Assembly: GCA_964640725.1 (NCBI GenBank)
Contig: CAZXIJ010000022.1
Location: 6,165-70,164 of the forward strand
Length of the DNA stretch: 64,000 bases
Origin: CALHVX01 sp964640725
Lineage (GTDB): Bacteria > Pseudomonadota > Gammaproteobacteria > Pseudomonadales > Azotimanducaceae
Reading direction: 5' to 3'
A program made the translations under genes and the position numbers. This document shows, one piece after another, positions 32,606-41,741 of this stretch. A model generated the notes under the pieces. That model was not told the origin of the DNA, did no database searches, and saw only the letters and a list, made by a program, of their open reading frames with translations. How positions within the stretch are numbered: the first letter of the stretch is position 1; the number at the start of each line of letters is the position of its first letter.

Positions 32606-35332
32606 ATGTCGGATCAGAGCCCCCCGAAACAGCCGCCCGGCGGCGTCGTCACTGATCCGCCGGGGCCGCCGGATCGGGACATCACCCCGGTCGCGATCGA
32701 AGACGAACTGCGCCAGTCCTACCTCGACTACGCCATGAGCGTCATCGTCGGTCGGGCCTTGCCGGACGTACGCGACGGGCTCAAGCCCGTGCATCGCCGG
32801 GTGCTCTACACCATGAGCGAGCTCAACAACACGCACACCCGCCCGTACATGAAGTCCGCGCGCGTGGTGGGCGACGTCATGGGCCGCTATCACCCGCACG
32901 GCGACTCGGCGATTTACGATACCGTGGTTCGCATGGCGCAGAATTTTGCCATGCGCTATCTGCTGGTCGATGGCCAGGGCAATTTCGGCTCCATTGACGG
33001 CGACCCGGCCGCGGCCATGCGCTATACCGAAGTGCGCATGGACAAGCTCGCGAGCGAGCTGCTGGCCGATCTCGACAAGGAAACCGTCGACACGGTCCTG
33101 AACTACGACGAGTCCCTGAGCATGCCCACGGTGCTCCCGACCCGGGTGCCCAACCTGCTGGTGAACGGCAGCAGCGGCATCGCCGTCGGCATGGCGACCA
33201 ACATTCCGCCGCACAACCTCACGGAGGTGATCGACGGCACCCTGGCGCTGCTGGCGGATCCCGCGCTCAGCGTCGACCAGCTGATGGACTACATTCACGG
33301 CCCGGACTTTCCAACGGCCGGCATCATCAACGGCCGCGCCGGCATCGTGCAGGCGTACCGCACAGGCCGCGGGCGCATCTACGTGCGGGCCCGGGCCGAA
33401 GTCATCAGCGACGACAAGTCCAACAAAGACACGATCCTGATTCACGAGATTCCCTACCAGCTCAACAAGTCCCGGCTGATTGAGAAGATCGCCGAGCTGG
33501 TCAAAGAAAAGCGCATCGAAGGCATTACGGAGCTGCGCGACGAGTCCGACAAGGACGGCATGCGGGTCGTGATCGAGCTGCGCCGGGGCGAAAGCGGCGA
33601 GGTCGTGCTCAATAACCTGTACGCGCAGACCCAGCTGCAGTCGGTGTTCGGCATCAACTGCGTGGCGCTGGTCGATGGCCAGCCGCGGGTGCTCAACCTC
33701 AAGCAAATGCTCGAGGCCTTCATCAAGCACCGCCGCGAAGTCATTACGCGGCGCAGCGTCTACCTGCTGCGCCGGGCCCGGGCCCGCGGCCATACCTTCG
33801 AAGGCCAGGCCGTTGCCCTGAGCAACATCGACGCGGTGGTCGAGCTCATCAAGGCATCCGACAACGCCGCCGCGGCCAAGGCCGCGCTGATGGAGCGCGG
33901 CTGGGTGTCAGAAGGCGTGCAGAAGCTGCTCGAGCGCGCCGGCAGCGATGCCTGCCGGCCCGACGACCTGGGGCCGGAGTTCGGCTTCCGGGACGGCATG
34001 TACTACCTGTCCGAGCGGCAGGCGCAGGCCATTCTCGAAATTCGCCTGCACCGGCTGACGGCCATGGAGCAGGACAAGCTGATCGAGGACTACCAGGCGA
34101 TCCTGGACGAGATTGCCGACCTGCAGGACATCCTCAATTCCAGCGAACGGCTGCAGACGGTGCTGCACGACGAGCTGGTCGAGATTCGCGAGACCTACGG
34201 CGACGAGCGTCGCACCGAGATCCTCAGCACCCAGGAAGACCTGACGGTCGAAGACCTGATCACCGAAGAAGAGCTGGTGGTGACGATCTCCCATCAGGGG
34301 TACGCCAAGACGCAGCCCCTGCACGCTTACGCCGCGCAGCGCCGGGGCGGCCGGGGCCGGGCGGCGACGTCGGTCAAAGACGAAGACTTTGTGCGGCACC
34401 TTGTGGTCGCCAACAGTCACGACATGCTGTTGTGCTTTACCAACCTCGGCAAGGTCTACTGGCTCAAGGCGTTCCAGATTCCCCAGGGCAGCCGCAACGC
34501 CAAGGGCCGGCCCCTGGTCAACATGCTGCCCTTTGTGGCGGAAGAGCGGGTCACCGCAATCCTGCCCATCAAGGACTTCACCGAAGAAAAGTTCGTGTTC
34601 ATGGCCACGCGCAACGGCACGGTCAAGAAGACGCCGCTGGAGCAGTTCAGCCGCCCCCGCACCTCCGGGCTCATCGCCCTGGAGCTGGAAGAGGGCAATA
34701 CGCTCATGGGCACCGCGCTGACCGACGGCCACTGCGACGTGCTGCTGATCGCCAGCTCCGGCAAGGCGGTGCGCTTCAAGGAATCCGACGTGCGGACCAT
34801 GGGCCGAACGGCCCGCGGCGTGCGGGGCATCAAGCTGCAGGGCCAGCATCAGGTCATCGCGCTCATGATTCCCGACGAACAGGAGTTCGTGCTCTGCGCC
34901 AGCGCCAACGGTTACGGCAAGCGCACGCCCACCACGGATTTCCCGGTCAAGGGCCGCGGCACCCAGGGCGTCATTGCCATGCAGGCCAACGACCGCAACG
35001 GCGATCTGGTCGGAGCGGTGCAGGTGGCCGAGGGCGACGAGCTGATGTTGATCAGCGACCAGGGCACCCTGGTGCGCACCACCGTCGAAGACGTCTCCGT
35101 GCAGGGCCGCAACACCCAGGGCGTGCGGCTGATCAAGCTGCGCGATGACGAGCGGCTGATGGGCGTTGCCCGGATTGCCGAGGCCGATATCGTCCCGCCC
35201 CCGGGCGATGACGACGACGATGCAGCGGCAGACGGCGCGTCTGCGGACGATGCGTCGGCCTCTGCCCCGGTGCCTGATGCGACCCCGGATTCCTCTCCTG
35301 ATGCGTCTCCCGATTCGGATGGGGACGAGTAA
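32606..35332 (+). CDS. gyrA: DNA gyrase subunit A
   Basis: A 908-residue subunit of type II topoisomerase that cuts, passes and reseals DNA. The catalytic tyrosine is in AAAMRYTEVRM. The quinolone-determining region reads GRYHPHGDSAIYDTVVRM, with Ser and Asp at the usual positions 83 and 87, the sensitive residues. The C-terminal DNA-wrapping domain contains the GyrA box QRRGGRG. The tail is acidic (DDDDDAAADGASADD onward). The ATG at 32606 gives the normal N-terminus; the frame is open far upstream without coding signal. Confidence 0.98.
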   Translation: MSDQSPPKQPPGGVVTDPPGPPDRDITPVAIEDELRQSYLDYAMSVIVGRALPDVRDGLKPVHRRVLYTMSELNNTHTRPYMKSARVVGDVMGRYHPHGDSAIYDTVVRMAQNFAMRYLLVDGQGNFGSIDGDPAAAMRYTEVRMDKLASELLADLDKETVDTVLNYDESLSMPTVLPTRVPNLLVNGSSGIAVGMATNIPPHNLTEVIDGTLALLADPALSVDQLMDYIHGPDFPTAGIINGRAGIVQAYRTGRGRIYVRARAEVISDDKSNKDTILIHEIPYQLNKSRLIEKIAELVKEKRIEGITELRDESDKDGMRVVIELRRGESGEVVLNNLYAQTQLQSVFGINCVALVDGQPRVLNLKQMLEAFIKHRREVITRRSVYLLRRARARGHTFEGQAVALSNIDAVVELIKASDNAAAAKAALMERGWVSEGVQKLLERAGSDACRPDDLGPEFGFRDGMYYLSERQAQAILEIRLHRLTAMEQDKLIEDYQAILDEIADLQDILNSSERLQTVLHDELVEIRETYGDERRTEILSTQEDLTVEDLITEEELVVTISHQGYAKTQPLHAYAAQRRGGRGRAATSVKDEDFVRHLVVANSHDMLLCFTNLGKVYWLKAFQIPQGSRNAKGRPLVNMLPFVAEERVTAILPIKDFTEEKFVFMATRNGTVKKTPLEQFSRPRTSGLIALELEEGNTLMGTALTDGHCDVLLIASSGKAVRFKESDVRTMGRTARGVRGIKLQGQHQVIALMIPDEQEFVLCASANGYGKRTPTTDFPVKGRGTQGVIAMQANDRNGDLVGAVQVAEGDELMLISDQGTLVRTTVEDVSVQGRNTQGVRLIKLRDDERLMGVARIAEADIVPPPGDDDDDAAADGASADDASASAPVPDATPDSSPDASPDSDGDE

Positions 35333-36421
35333 GTGCGCGTTCACAACTTCTCGGCCGGGCCGGCGGCGCTGCCCCTGGCGGTGCTGGAGCGCGCCCGGGA
35401 CGAGCTGACCGACTACCAGGGCACGGGCATGTCGGTCATGGAGATGAGCCATCGCAGCAAGGCCTTCATCGACATCGCCGAGCGCGCCGAGCAGGCCTGC
35501 CGGACCCTGCTGGCGGTGCCCGACAACTATCGCATTCTGTTCCTGCAGGGTGGCGCGACAGCGCAGTTCGCCGCCGTGCCCCTGAACCTGCTGGGCCCCA
35601 GGACGAGCGCGGACTACGTCAACACCGGCGCCTGGTCCGTCAAAGCCATCAAAGAGATGGCGCGCTACGGCAACGCCCGGGTCATTGCCAGCGCCGAGGA
35701 CACGAGCTTTGACCGGGTCCCAGATCCGGCGCAGTGGCAGCGGGATGCCGATGCGGCCTACCTGCACATCTGTTCCAACGAAACCATTGGCGGCGTGCAG
35801 TTCGCCGACTTTGCGGCCGACCTGAGCCTGCCTGGCGTGCCTCTGGTTGCCGATATGTCCTCGGACATCCTGTCCCGGCCGCTGGCGATCGAGCAGTTCG
35901 GGCTGATTTACGCGGGCGCGCAAAAGAACATCGGCCCCGCCGGTCTGACCCTGGTGATCGTGCGCGACGACCTGCTGGATCAGGCGCAGGCCCACACGCC
36001 CTCGGTGCTCAGCTACCGGGTTCAGGCCGACGCTGACTCCATGTCCAATACGCCGCCGACCTATGCCTGGTACCTGGCCGGGCTGGTGTTCGACTGGCTG
36101 CTGGAACAGGGCGGGCTGACGGCCATGGCGCAGGCCAACGGGGCCAAGGCAGAAACACTGTACGGGCTGATCGATGCCAGCAACTTCTTCCACAGCCCCG
36201 TCGAGCCTGGCTCCCGGTCGCAGATGAACGTGCCCTTTACCCTGCCTGACAAGGCACTCGACGCGGCCTTTCTGGCGGGCGCCGAGGCGGCCGGGCTCAT
36301 GAATCTCAAGGGCCACCGCAGCGTTGGCGGTATGCGGGCGAGCCTCTACAACGCCGTCGGTCAGGAATCGGTCGATGCTCTTTGTCAGTTCATGCAGGAC
36401 TTCGAACGTGAGCACCGGTGA
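35333..36421 (+). CDS. serC: Phosphoserine aminotransferase
   Basis: A 362-residue PLP enzyme that transaminates 3-phosphohydroxypyruvate in serine synthesis and acts in the pyridoxal pathway. The N-terminus HNFSAGPAALPLAVLERA and MSVMEMSHRSKAF are family marks. FLQGGATAQFAAVPLNL is conserved, and the PLP lysine is in YAGAQKNIGPAGLT. The GTG start directly follows the gyrA TAA with no gap. Partner enzymes in this window are the SerA-type dehydrogenase (13995) and PdxJ (22786). Confidence 0.97.
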   Translation: MRVHNFSAGPAALPLAVLERARDELTDYQGTGMSVMEMSHRSKAFIDIAERAEQACRTLLAVPDNYRILFLQGGATAQFAAVPLNLLGPRTSADYVNTGAWSVKAIKEMARYGNARVIASAEDTSFDRVPDPAQWQRDADAAYLHICSNETIGGVQFADFAADLSLPGVPLVADMSSDILSRPLAIEQFGLIYAGAQKNIGPAGLTLVIVRDDLLDQAQAHTPSVLSYRVQADADSMSNTPPTYAWYLAGLVFDWLLEQGGLTAMAQANGAKAETLYGLIDASNFFHSPVEPGSRSQMNVPFTLPDKALDAAFLAGAEAAGLMNLKGHRSVGGMRASLYNAVGQESVDALCQFMQDFEREHR

Positions 36422-37523
36422 TCGCATTGACAGCGCCGATACGGAAGGTCTCGGCGATCTTCGGACCCGCATAGACGAGATCGACGAGCAGCTGCAGCGG
36501 CTGCTGAACGAGCGCGCCGACTGCGCGCTGCGGGTCGGCGCGATCAAGCAGGCGTCCGGCGACAAGGCGCCCGTGTTTTTCCGTCCGGAGCGGGAAGCGC
36601 AAATTCTGACCATGCTCAAAGCGCGCAACACCGGGCCCTTGCCGGACGATGCGGTCGCGACCCTGTTTCGCGAGATTATTTCCTGCTGTCTGAGCCTGGA
36701 ACAGCCGCTGACCATTGCCTACCTCGGGCCGTCGGGCACCTATACGGAAGCGGCGGCCATCAAGCAGTTCGGCCACTTCGCCAAGACCCGCGCCCTGGGC
36801 GCGATCGACGAAGTGTTTCGCGAGGTCGAGGCCGGGTCCGTGCAGTACGGGGTGGTGCCGGTAGAAAATTCCACCGAGGGCATGGTCAACCACACGCTGG
36901 ATTGCTTCATGGACTCGAAGCTGAACATCTGCGCCGAAGTAGAGCTGCCCATCCACCACGCCTTGCTGGCCCCGGCGTCGGTGCAGGCCGACCAGATCAA
37001 GGAAATCCTGTCGCACTCCCAGTCTCTCGCCCAGTGCCGGACCTGGCTCGACACCAACTACCCGAACGCGCAGCGCACGCCGTTGCCGAGCAACGCCGAA
37101 GCGGCGAAGCAGGTGCGCGAACGGCAGGACGCGGCCGCAATCGCCGGCGAGATGGCGGGGGAGCGCTACGGTCTGGCCGCACTGGCCACGCATATCGAAG
37201 ATCAGCCCGACAACAAGACGCGCTTCCTGGTCATTGGCGATCAGTCCGTGGGCCGCAGCGGGTCGGACAAGTCGTCGATCCTGGTCTCGACCCGGGACGA
37301 GCCCGGCGCGCTGTACCGGGTGCTGGAACCGTTCCACAAGCACGACATCAGCCTCAGCCGCATCGAAACGCGCCCGTCCCGGGACGTGAACTGGTCCTAC
37401 GTGTTCTTTATCGATCTGGAAGGGCACGAGAGTGACAGCGCGGTGCGCCTGGCGCTCGACGAGGTGCAGGAAGTTGCCCTGCAGGTTCGGGTTCTGGGGT
37501 CCTATCCGCGAGCGGTCATTTGA
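36408..37523 (+). CDS. pheA: Chorismate mutase/prephenate dehydratase (P-protein)
   Basis: A 371-residue bifunctional enzyme leading to phenylpyruvate. The AroQ chorismate mutase domain (residues 15-95) shows LRTRIDEIDEQLQRLLNERA and IFREI-type helix FREIISCCLSLEQ. The dehydratase domain has IAYLGPSGTYTEAAA and VPVENSTEGMVNHTLD. A C-terminal ACT domain carries the ESRP-like SRIETRPSRD, which binds phenylalanine for feedback control. The GTG start lies 14 bases inside serC with an AGGA upstream, so translation is coupled. Confidence 0.96.
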   Translation: MSTGDRIDSADTEGLGDLRTRIDEIDEQLQRLLNERADCALRVGAIKQASGDKAPVFFRPEREAQILTMLKARNTGPLPDDAVATLFREIISCCLSLEQPLTIAYLGPSGTYTEAAAIKQFGHFAKTRALGAIDEVFREVEAGSVQYGVVPVENSTEGMVNHTLDCFMDSKLNICAEVELPIHHALLAPASVQADQIKEILSHSQSLAQCRTWLDTNYPNAQRTPLPSNAEAAKQVRERQDAAAIAGEMAGERYGLAALATHIEDQPDNKTRFLVIGDQSVGRSGSDKSSILVSTRDEPGALYRVLEPFHKHDISLSRIETRPSRDVNWSYVFFIDLEGHESDSAVRLALDEVQEVALQVRVLGSYPRAVI

Positions 37524-37548
37524 CGGCCAGCAACACCGGGCGCCGACC

Positions 37549-38397
37549 ATGAGCGGTACCCTGGCCGTTGTCGGGCTTGGCCTGATTGGCGGCTCTTTCG
37601 CGCTTGGCGCCCGGCAAGCCGGCCTTTTTGATCGCATTGTCGGGATCGATGCCAGCGCCGTGCACGGCGAGCAGGCGCTCGCCGCCGGGCTCTGCGACGA
37701 GCTGGCCAGCGCCGTGCCGCCGAGCGCTGACGCGGTCCTGGTGGCCGTGCCCAGCGATGCCGTTGCGCAGGCCCTGGGGGCCCTGCAGGATCATCCGGGG
37801 CTGGTCTTTGACGTTGCCAGCGTCAAAGGCGGCATCCTCGATGGCCTTGCGGCTCGACCGGCGCGCTATCTGCCCGCGCATCCCATCGCCGGCTCCGAAC
37901 GCAGCGGGCCCGGCGCAGCCCGCGCCGATCTCTTTGCCGAGCATCTGGTGGTGCTGACGCCCCTGGCGGACAGTGCCGCCGCCGACGAGGCGCTGCTGAC
38001 CGGTTGGTGGCAGGCGCTGGGCGCCCGGGTCGAGCACATGTCGCCCGCGGCGCACGACCGCCTGTTTGCCCGCACCAGCCACCTGCCGCATCTCGTGGCC
38101 TTCGCCTATATGCAGCTCATCGAGCCCGAACAGCTGGCCTATGCCGCCGGTGGCTTTCGCGATTTCTCCCGGATCGCCGGGGCCGACCCGGCCATGTGGG
38201 CGCCCATCCTGCAGCTCAATCAGCGGGCCGTGCTCGGCGAGCTGGCGGCGCTGCGCGCGGCGCTGGATCAGTTTGAGGCAGCAATCGGCGAGCAGAATCC
38301 GCAGGCGCTGAGTACACTGCTGGGCGCCGCGCAGCAGCGCCGACAGGCTTTCGAGCAGGTGAGGGGCGATGCTGAGACACCGGCGTCCAGTACATAA
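37549..38397 (+). CDS. tyrA: Prephenate dehydrogenase
   Basis: A 282-residue NAD(P)-dependent enzyme converting prephenate (or arogenate) toward tyrosine. The Rossmann motif is VVGLGLIGGSFALGARQAG. The catalytic region AHPIAGSERSGPGAA and the helical C-terminal domain (FARTSHLPHLVAFAY, GGFRDFSRIAGADPAMW) are typical. Unlike the Pseudomonas protein it is not fused to AroA and ends before cmk. It follows pheA by 25 bases; hisC, present between them in Pseudomonas, is missing. Confidence 0.95.
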   Translation: MSGTLAVVGLGLIGGSFALGARQAGLFDRIVGIDASAVHGEQALAAGLCDELASAVPPSADAVLVAVPSDAVAQALGALQDHPGLVFDVASVKGGILDGLAARPARYLPAHPIAGSERSGPGAARADLFAEHLVVLTPLADSAAADEALLTGWWQALGARVEHMSPAAHDRLFARTSHLPHLVAFAYMQLIEPEQLAYAAGGFRDFSRIAGADPAMWAPILQLNQRAVLGELAALRAALDQFEAAIGEQNPQALSTLLGAAQQRRQAFEQVRGDAETPASST

Positions 38398-38444
38398 AGG
38401 CCAGCAAAAACAGACTGTTAGATGATGCTTAGGATTGACTTCGC

Positions 38445-39137
38445 ATGAGCCAGAAAGCCCCTGCCAGCGCCGGCGTGCCGGTGATCACGGTCGACGGCCC
38501 GAGCGGCTCGGGCAAAGGCACGCTCGCCCAGCTGCTGGCGACGCACCTGGGCTGGCACCTGCTTGATAGCGGCGCGCTGTACCGGATTCTGGGCCTGCAC
38601 GCCATGGATCAGCAGATCGATCCGGGACAGGGCGAGGCCGTGGCAGCGCTGGCCGAGGGCCTGGCGGTGCGCTTTGCCGGCGAGCGGGTCTGGGTCAACG
38701 AGCAGGAGGTCACGGACCGTCTGCGGACCGAAGACGCGGGCACCGCGGCCTCACAGATTGCGTCCCATCCGGCCGTTCGCAAGGCCATCGTTTCGCTCCA
38801 GCACGGCTTTGCGAAGCCCCCGGGGCTGGTTGCTGACGGACGCGATATGGGCACGGTGATCTTCCCCGCTGCGCCCCTCAAAATCTTCCTGACGGCCAGT
38901 GCCGAGGTGCGTGCGGAGCGTCGCTATAACCAGTTGAAAAACAAGGGTTTAGCTGTTAGCCTGCGCGCCCTTCTCGTTGCCATCGAAGAACGTGACGAGA
39001 GGGACCGAACCCGAACCGCGTCGCCGCTTCATCCTGCAGACGACGCGCTGGTTCTCGACAGCTCTGATCTGGACATCGATCAGGTCATGAGCGTTGTCCT
39101 TGGCGAAGTCAAAGCACTGGGCCTGGACGCACGTTGA
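38445..39137 (+). CDS. cmk: Cytidylate kinase
   Basis: A 230-residue P-loop kinase that phosphorylates CMP and dCMP. The P-loop is VDGPSGSGKGTLAQLLA. LDSGALYRILGLHAM is the CMP-binding segment, GLVADGRDMGTVIFPAAPLK is conserved, and ERDERDRTRTASPLHPADDA forms the lid and C-terminal part. The ATG lies 47 bases after tyrA. cmk-rpsA is a near-universal pair in gammaproteobacteria. Confidence 0.97.
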   Translation: MSQKAPASAGVPVITVDGPSGSGKGTLAQLLATHLGWHLLDSGALYRILGLHAMDQQIDPGQGEAVAALAEGLAVRFAGERVWVNEQEVTDRLRTEDAGTAASQIASHPAVRKAIVSLQHGFAKPPGLVADGRDMGTVIFPAAPLKIFLTASAEVRAERRYNQLKNKGLAVSLRALLVAIEERDERDRTRTASPLHPADDALVLDSSDLDIDQVMSVVLGEVKALGLDAR

Positions 39138-39296
39138 GCGCCGCGCGCTGCGCCTGAAGCAGCTCCCGAATCAGGGCGCTGTTCGACCACAATTTAACCA
39201 ACCCGCAGCCCTGCATTTCTGCAGGCCTGGCCGTCGTCCCCGCAAGCCAAAGCTGGCCCTGCGCGACGCAGGATGTGCTGCAACGAAGCGAGATTT
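39138..39296 (+). promoter_or_regulatory. rpsA 5' leader with two small hairpins
   Basis: The 159 bases between cmk and rpsA can form two tight hairpins: CCTGCA-TTTC-TGCAGG (39210-39225) and CCTGCG-CGA-CGCAGG (39258-39272). In E. coli the rpsA leader is structured, lacks a strong Shine-Dalgarno sequence and is bound by S1 itself. Here too no strong ribosome-binding site precedes the ATG (only AGCGAG), which fits autogenous control. That regulation is inferred by analogy. Confidence 0.45.
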
Positions 39297-40979
39297 ATGA
39301 GCGAATCATTTGCCGACATGTTTGAAGAGAGTCTGTCGACCGTCGAGATGGCACCGGGTGCCATCGTTACCGGCACGGTGGTCGACGTGGACAGCGACTG
39401 GGTCATCGTCCACGCAGGTCTCAAATCAGAAGGGGTCATCCCCAAGAGCCAATTCCTGGACGAAAACGGTGAGTGCACCCTGCAGATCGGAGATCTGGTC
39501 AAGGTTGCCATGGAAACCGTTGACGACGGTTTCGGAGAAACCCGTTTGTCGCGCGAGAAAGCCAAGCGCGCCGAGTCCTGGCAGCAGCTGGAAACCGCGT
39601 TCGAAGGCGAAGAAGTGGTCAAGGGCATCATCAGCGGCAAAGTCAAAGGCGGCTTTACGGTAGACGTCAGCGACATTCGCGCGTTCCTGCCCGGATCGCT
39701 GGTCGACGTGCGACCGCTGCGCGAAACCGCGCACCTCGAAGGCAAGCCCCTGGACTTCAAAGTCATCAAGCTCGACCAGAAGCGCAACAACGTCGTTGTT
39801 TCGCGCCGCGCCGTGCTCGAAGAAGAGAACAGCGCCGAGCGTGAAGCACTGCTCGAGTCCCTGCAGGAAGGCCAGACCGTTAAGGGCATCGTGAAGAACC
39901 TCACGGACTACGGCGCGTTCGTAGACCTGGGCGGCGTCGACGGCCTGCTGCACATCACCGACATGGCCTGGAAGCGCATTCGCCACCCGTCGGAAATGGT
40001 GAACGTGGGCGACGAGGCCGACGTCAAGATCCTCAAGTTCGACCGCGAGAAGAACCGCGTCAGCCTCGGCATGAAGCAGCTGGGCGACGATCCGTGGGTC
40101 TCCATCACCGGCCGCTACCCGGAAGGCGCGCGCGTTCGTGCCACGGTCACCAACCTCACCGACTACGGCTGCTTTGCCGAGATCGAAGAGGGCGTCGAAG
40201 GGCTCGTTCACGTGTCCGAGATGGACTGGACCAACAAGAACGTGCACCCCTCCAAGGTTGTGGCCCTGGGTGACGAAGTCGAAGTCATGGTGCTGGATAT
40301 CGACGAAGAGCGTCGCCGCATCAGCCTCGGCATCAAGCAGTGCCGCCCGAACCCCTGGGAAGAGTTCGCGATCAACAATGCCAAGGGCAATCGCGTCAGC
40401 GGCACGATCAAGTCGATCACCGACTTCGGTATCTTCATTGGTCTGGACGGCGGCATCGACGGCCTCGTCCACCTGTCCGACATCTCCTGGAACGAGCCGG
40501 GCGAGACCGCGGTACGTCGCTACTCCAAGGGCGAAGAGATCGAGACGGTCATCCTGTCGGTGGACCCGGAGCGGGAGCGCATCAGCCTGGGCGTCAAGCA
40601 GCTGGATCAGGATCCCTTCAGCGACTACACCGCGGTGAACGATCGCGGCACCAAGGTGATGGGCACCATCATCGCGGTGGAGCCGAAGGAAGCCGAGATC
40701 AAGCTTGCAGAAGACGTGATCGGTATCCTTAAAGCGTCGGAAATCAGCGTCGATCGGGTCGAAGATGCCCGCAACGTACTGACCGTCGGCGAAGAGATCG
40801 AAACCAAGATCATCAGCATCGATCGCAAGAATCGACTGATTGGTCTGTCGGTCAAGTCGAAGGATATCGAGGACGAGCGTCAGGCCGTCCGTGACCATCG
40901 CGACACCGAGTCAGAACGTCCGAGCGCGACCACGCTTGGCGACCTGATCAAGGCGCAGATGGACAAGCCGGGAGAGTAG
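39297..40979 (+). CDS. rpsA: 30S ribosomal protein S1
   Basis: A 560-residue protein with six S1 (OB-fold) repeats, the normal number for proteobacterial S1. It recruits mRNAs lacking strong Shine-Dalgarno sequences. The repeat cores are easy to see, for example GFTVDVSDIRAFLPGSLVD, NLTDYGAFVDLGGVDGLLHI, NLTDYGCFAEIEEGVEGLVH and SITDFGIFIGLDGGIDGLVH. The N-terminus MSESFADMFEESL is typical. The ATG at 39297 is preferred over one at 39273. Confidence 0.98.
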   Translation: MSESFADMFEESLSTVEMAPGAIVTGTVVDVDSDWVIVHAGLKSEGVIPKSQFLDENGECTLQIGDLVKVAMETVDDGFGETRLSREKAKRAESWQQLETAFEGEEVVKGIISGKVKGGFTVDVSDIRAFLPGSLVDVRPLRETAHLEGKPLDFKVIKLDQKRNNVVVSRRAVLEEENSAEREALLESLQEGQTVKGIVKNLTDYGAFVDLGGVDGLLHITDMAWKRIRHPSEMVNVGDEADVKILKFDREKNRVSLGMKQLGDDPWVSITGRYPEGARVRATVTNLTDYGCFAEIEEGVEGLVHVSEMDWTNKNVHPSKVVALGDEVEVMVLDIDEERRRISLGIKQCRPNPWEEFAINNAKGNRVSGTIKSITDFGIFIGLDGGIDGLVHLSDISWNEPGETAVRRYSKGEEIETVILSVDPERERISLGVKQLDQDPFSDYTAVNDRGTKVMGTIIAVEPKEAEIKLAEDVIGILKASEISVDRVEDARNVLTVGEEIETKIISIDRKNRLIGLSVKSKDIEDERQAVRDHRDTESERPSATTLGDLIKAQMDKPGE

Positions 40980-41038
40980 ACCGGCGGTTACGGAGCGCTG
41001 GCACGATGTGTCAGCGCCACGGCTTTCGGGGAGGGAGC

Positions 41039-41434
41039 ATGACCAAGTCCGAACTCATCGAGCGCATCGCGGCGCTGCAGTCGCAGCTGTCGCCAAAAGA
41101 CGTTGAGCTGGCGATCAAAACCATGATTGAGCAGATGTCGGAAACGCTCGCGCAGGGTGACCGGATCGAGATCCGTGGCTTCGGCAGCTTTTCGCTGCAC
41201 TATCGGGCGCCGCGGATTGGTCGCAATCCCAAAACCGGAGAATCCGTCGGCCTGTCCGGCAAATACGTTCCGCACTTCAAGCCTGGCAAGGCTTTGCGGG
41301 ACCGAGTCAATCAGGGACTGGAACGCGAGCGCGCTGCCATGAGCAGTGAGCCTGCAACGGACGGCCTGGCATCGGCAGCAGCCGACGGCAGCCAACCGAC
41401 CGGCCCCGACGATACACAGGGAGGCGAGCGCTGA
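41039..41434 (+). CDS. ihfB: Integration host factor beta subunit, with C-terminal extension
   Basis: A DNA-bending protein that pairs with IhfA. The core MTKSELIERIAALQSQLSPK, GDRIEIRGFGSFSLHYRAPR, RNPKTGESV and VPHFKPGKALRDRV is standard IHF-beta, including the proline at the tip of the beta arm. The protein is 131 residues, against about 94 in E. coli. The extra 35 or so residues (SSEPATDGLASAAADGSQPT and on) are low-complexity and probably disordered. A strong GGGGAGGGAG ribosome-binding site precedes the ATG. The stop overlaps the lapA start (TGATG). Confidence 0.96.
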   Translation: MTKSELIERIAALQSQLSPKDVELAIKTMIEQMSETLAQGDRIEIRGFGSFSLHYRAPRIGRNPKTGESVGLSGKYVPHFKPGKALRDRVNQGLERERAAMSSEPATDGLASAAADGSQPTGPDDTQGGER

Positions 41435-41730
41435 TGGCATCGTTGCGCTGGCTGGCACTGGCGGTACTGCTCATTGTGGTTCTGGTGTTCGGCATGTTGG
41501 CCGTGAACCAGGAGGTCGTATCGCTGCGACTGCTCGACTGGCAGACCCCGGAAATCAGCGTCTTTTTCTGGCTGCTCGCAGCCTTCGCGCTGGGCCTGTC
41601 GGCCGGCGTGGTGGGCATGATGCTGTCGGGCGTACGACACCGTCTGGAATGCCGGCGCCTGCGCAAGCAGATCGACGGCCGTGACAAGGAACTCGCAGCG
41701 CTCAAGAGCGTGGCCAGCACCGGAAGCTGA
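41434..41730 (+). CDS. lapA: LapA-family inner-membrane protein (DUF1049)
   Basis: A 98-residue protein with two membrane helices (LALAVLLIVVLVFGMLAVNQ and VFFWLLAAFALGLSAGVVGM) and a short cytoplasmic coiled-coil tail (RLRKQIDGRDKELAALKS). NQEVVSLRLLDWQTPEISVF is the usual periplasmic segment of LapA/YciS. LapA works with LapB in controlling lipopolysaccharide assembly. It shares a base with the ihfB stop and is followed 11 bases later by lapB. Confidence 0.93.
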   Translation: MASLRWLALAVLLIVVLVFGMLAVNQEVVSLRLLDWQTPEISVFFWLLAAFALGLSAGVVGMMLSGVRHRLECRRLRKQIDGRDKELAALKSVASTGS

Positions 41731-41741
41731 TTCTCGGCACC

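Noticed and set aside
32606..35332. Quinolone-resistance substitution in GyrA
   Set aside because: The determining region has the sensitive Ser and Asp residues (GDSAIYDT).
33908..36715. Long open frame (935 codons) on the minus strand opposite gyrA and serC
   Set aside because: It is a shadow frame typical of GC-rich coding DNA. The plus strand has unambiguous gyrA, serC and pheA with full motif sets.
39426..40898. 490-codon open frame opposite rpsA
   Set aside because: Shadow of the S1 repeats; its apparent periodicity is inherited from the rpsA repeats on the other strand.
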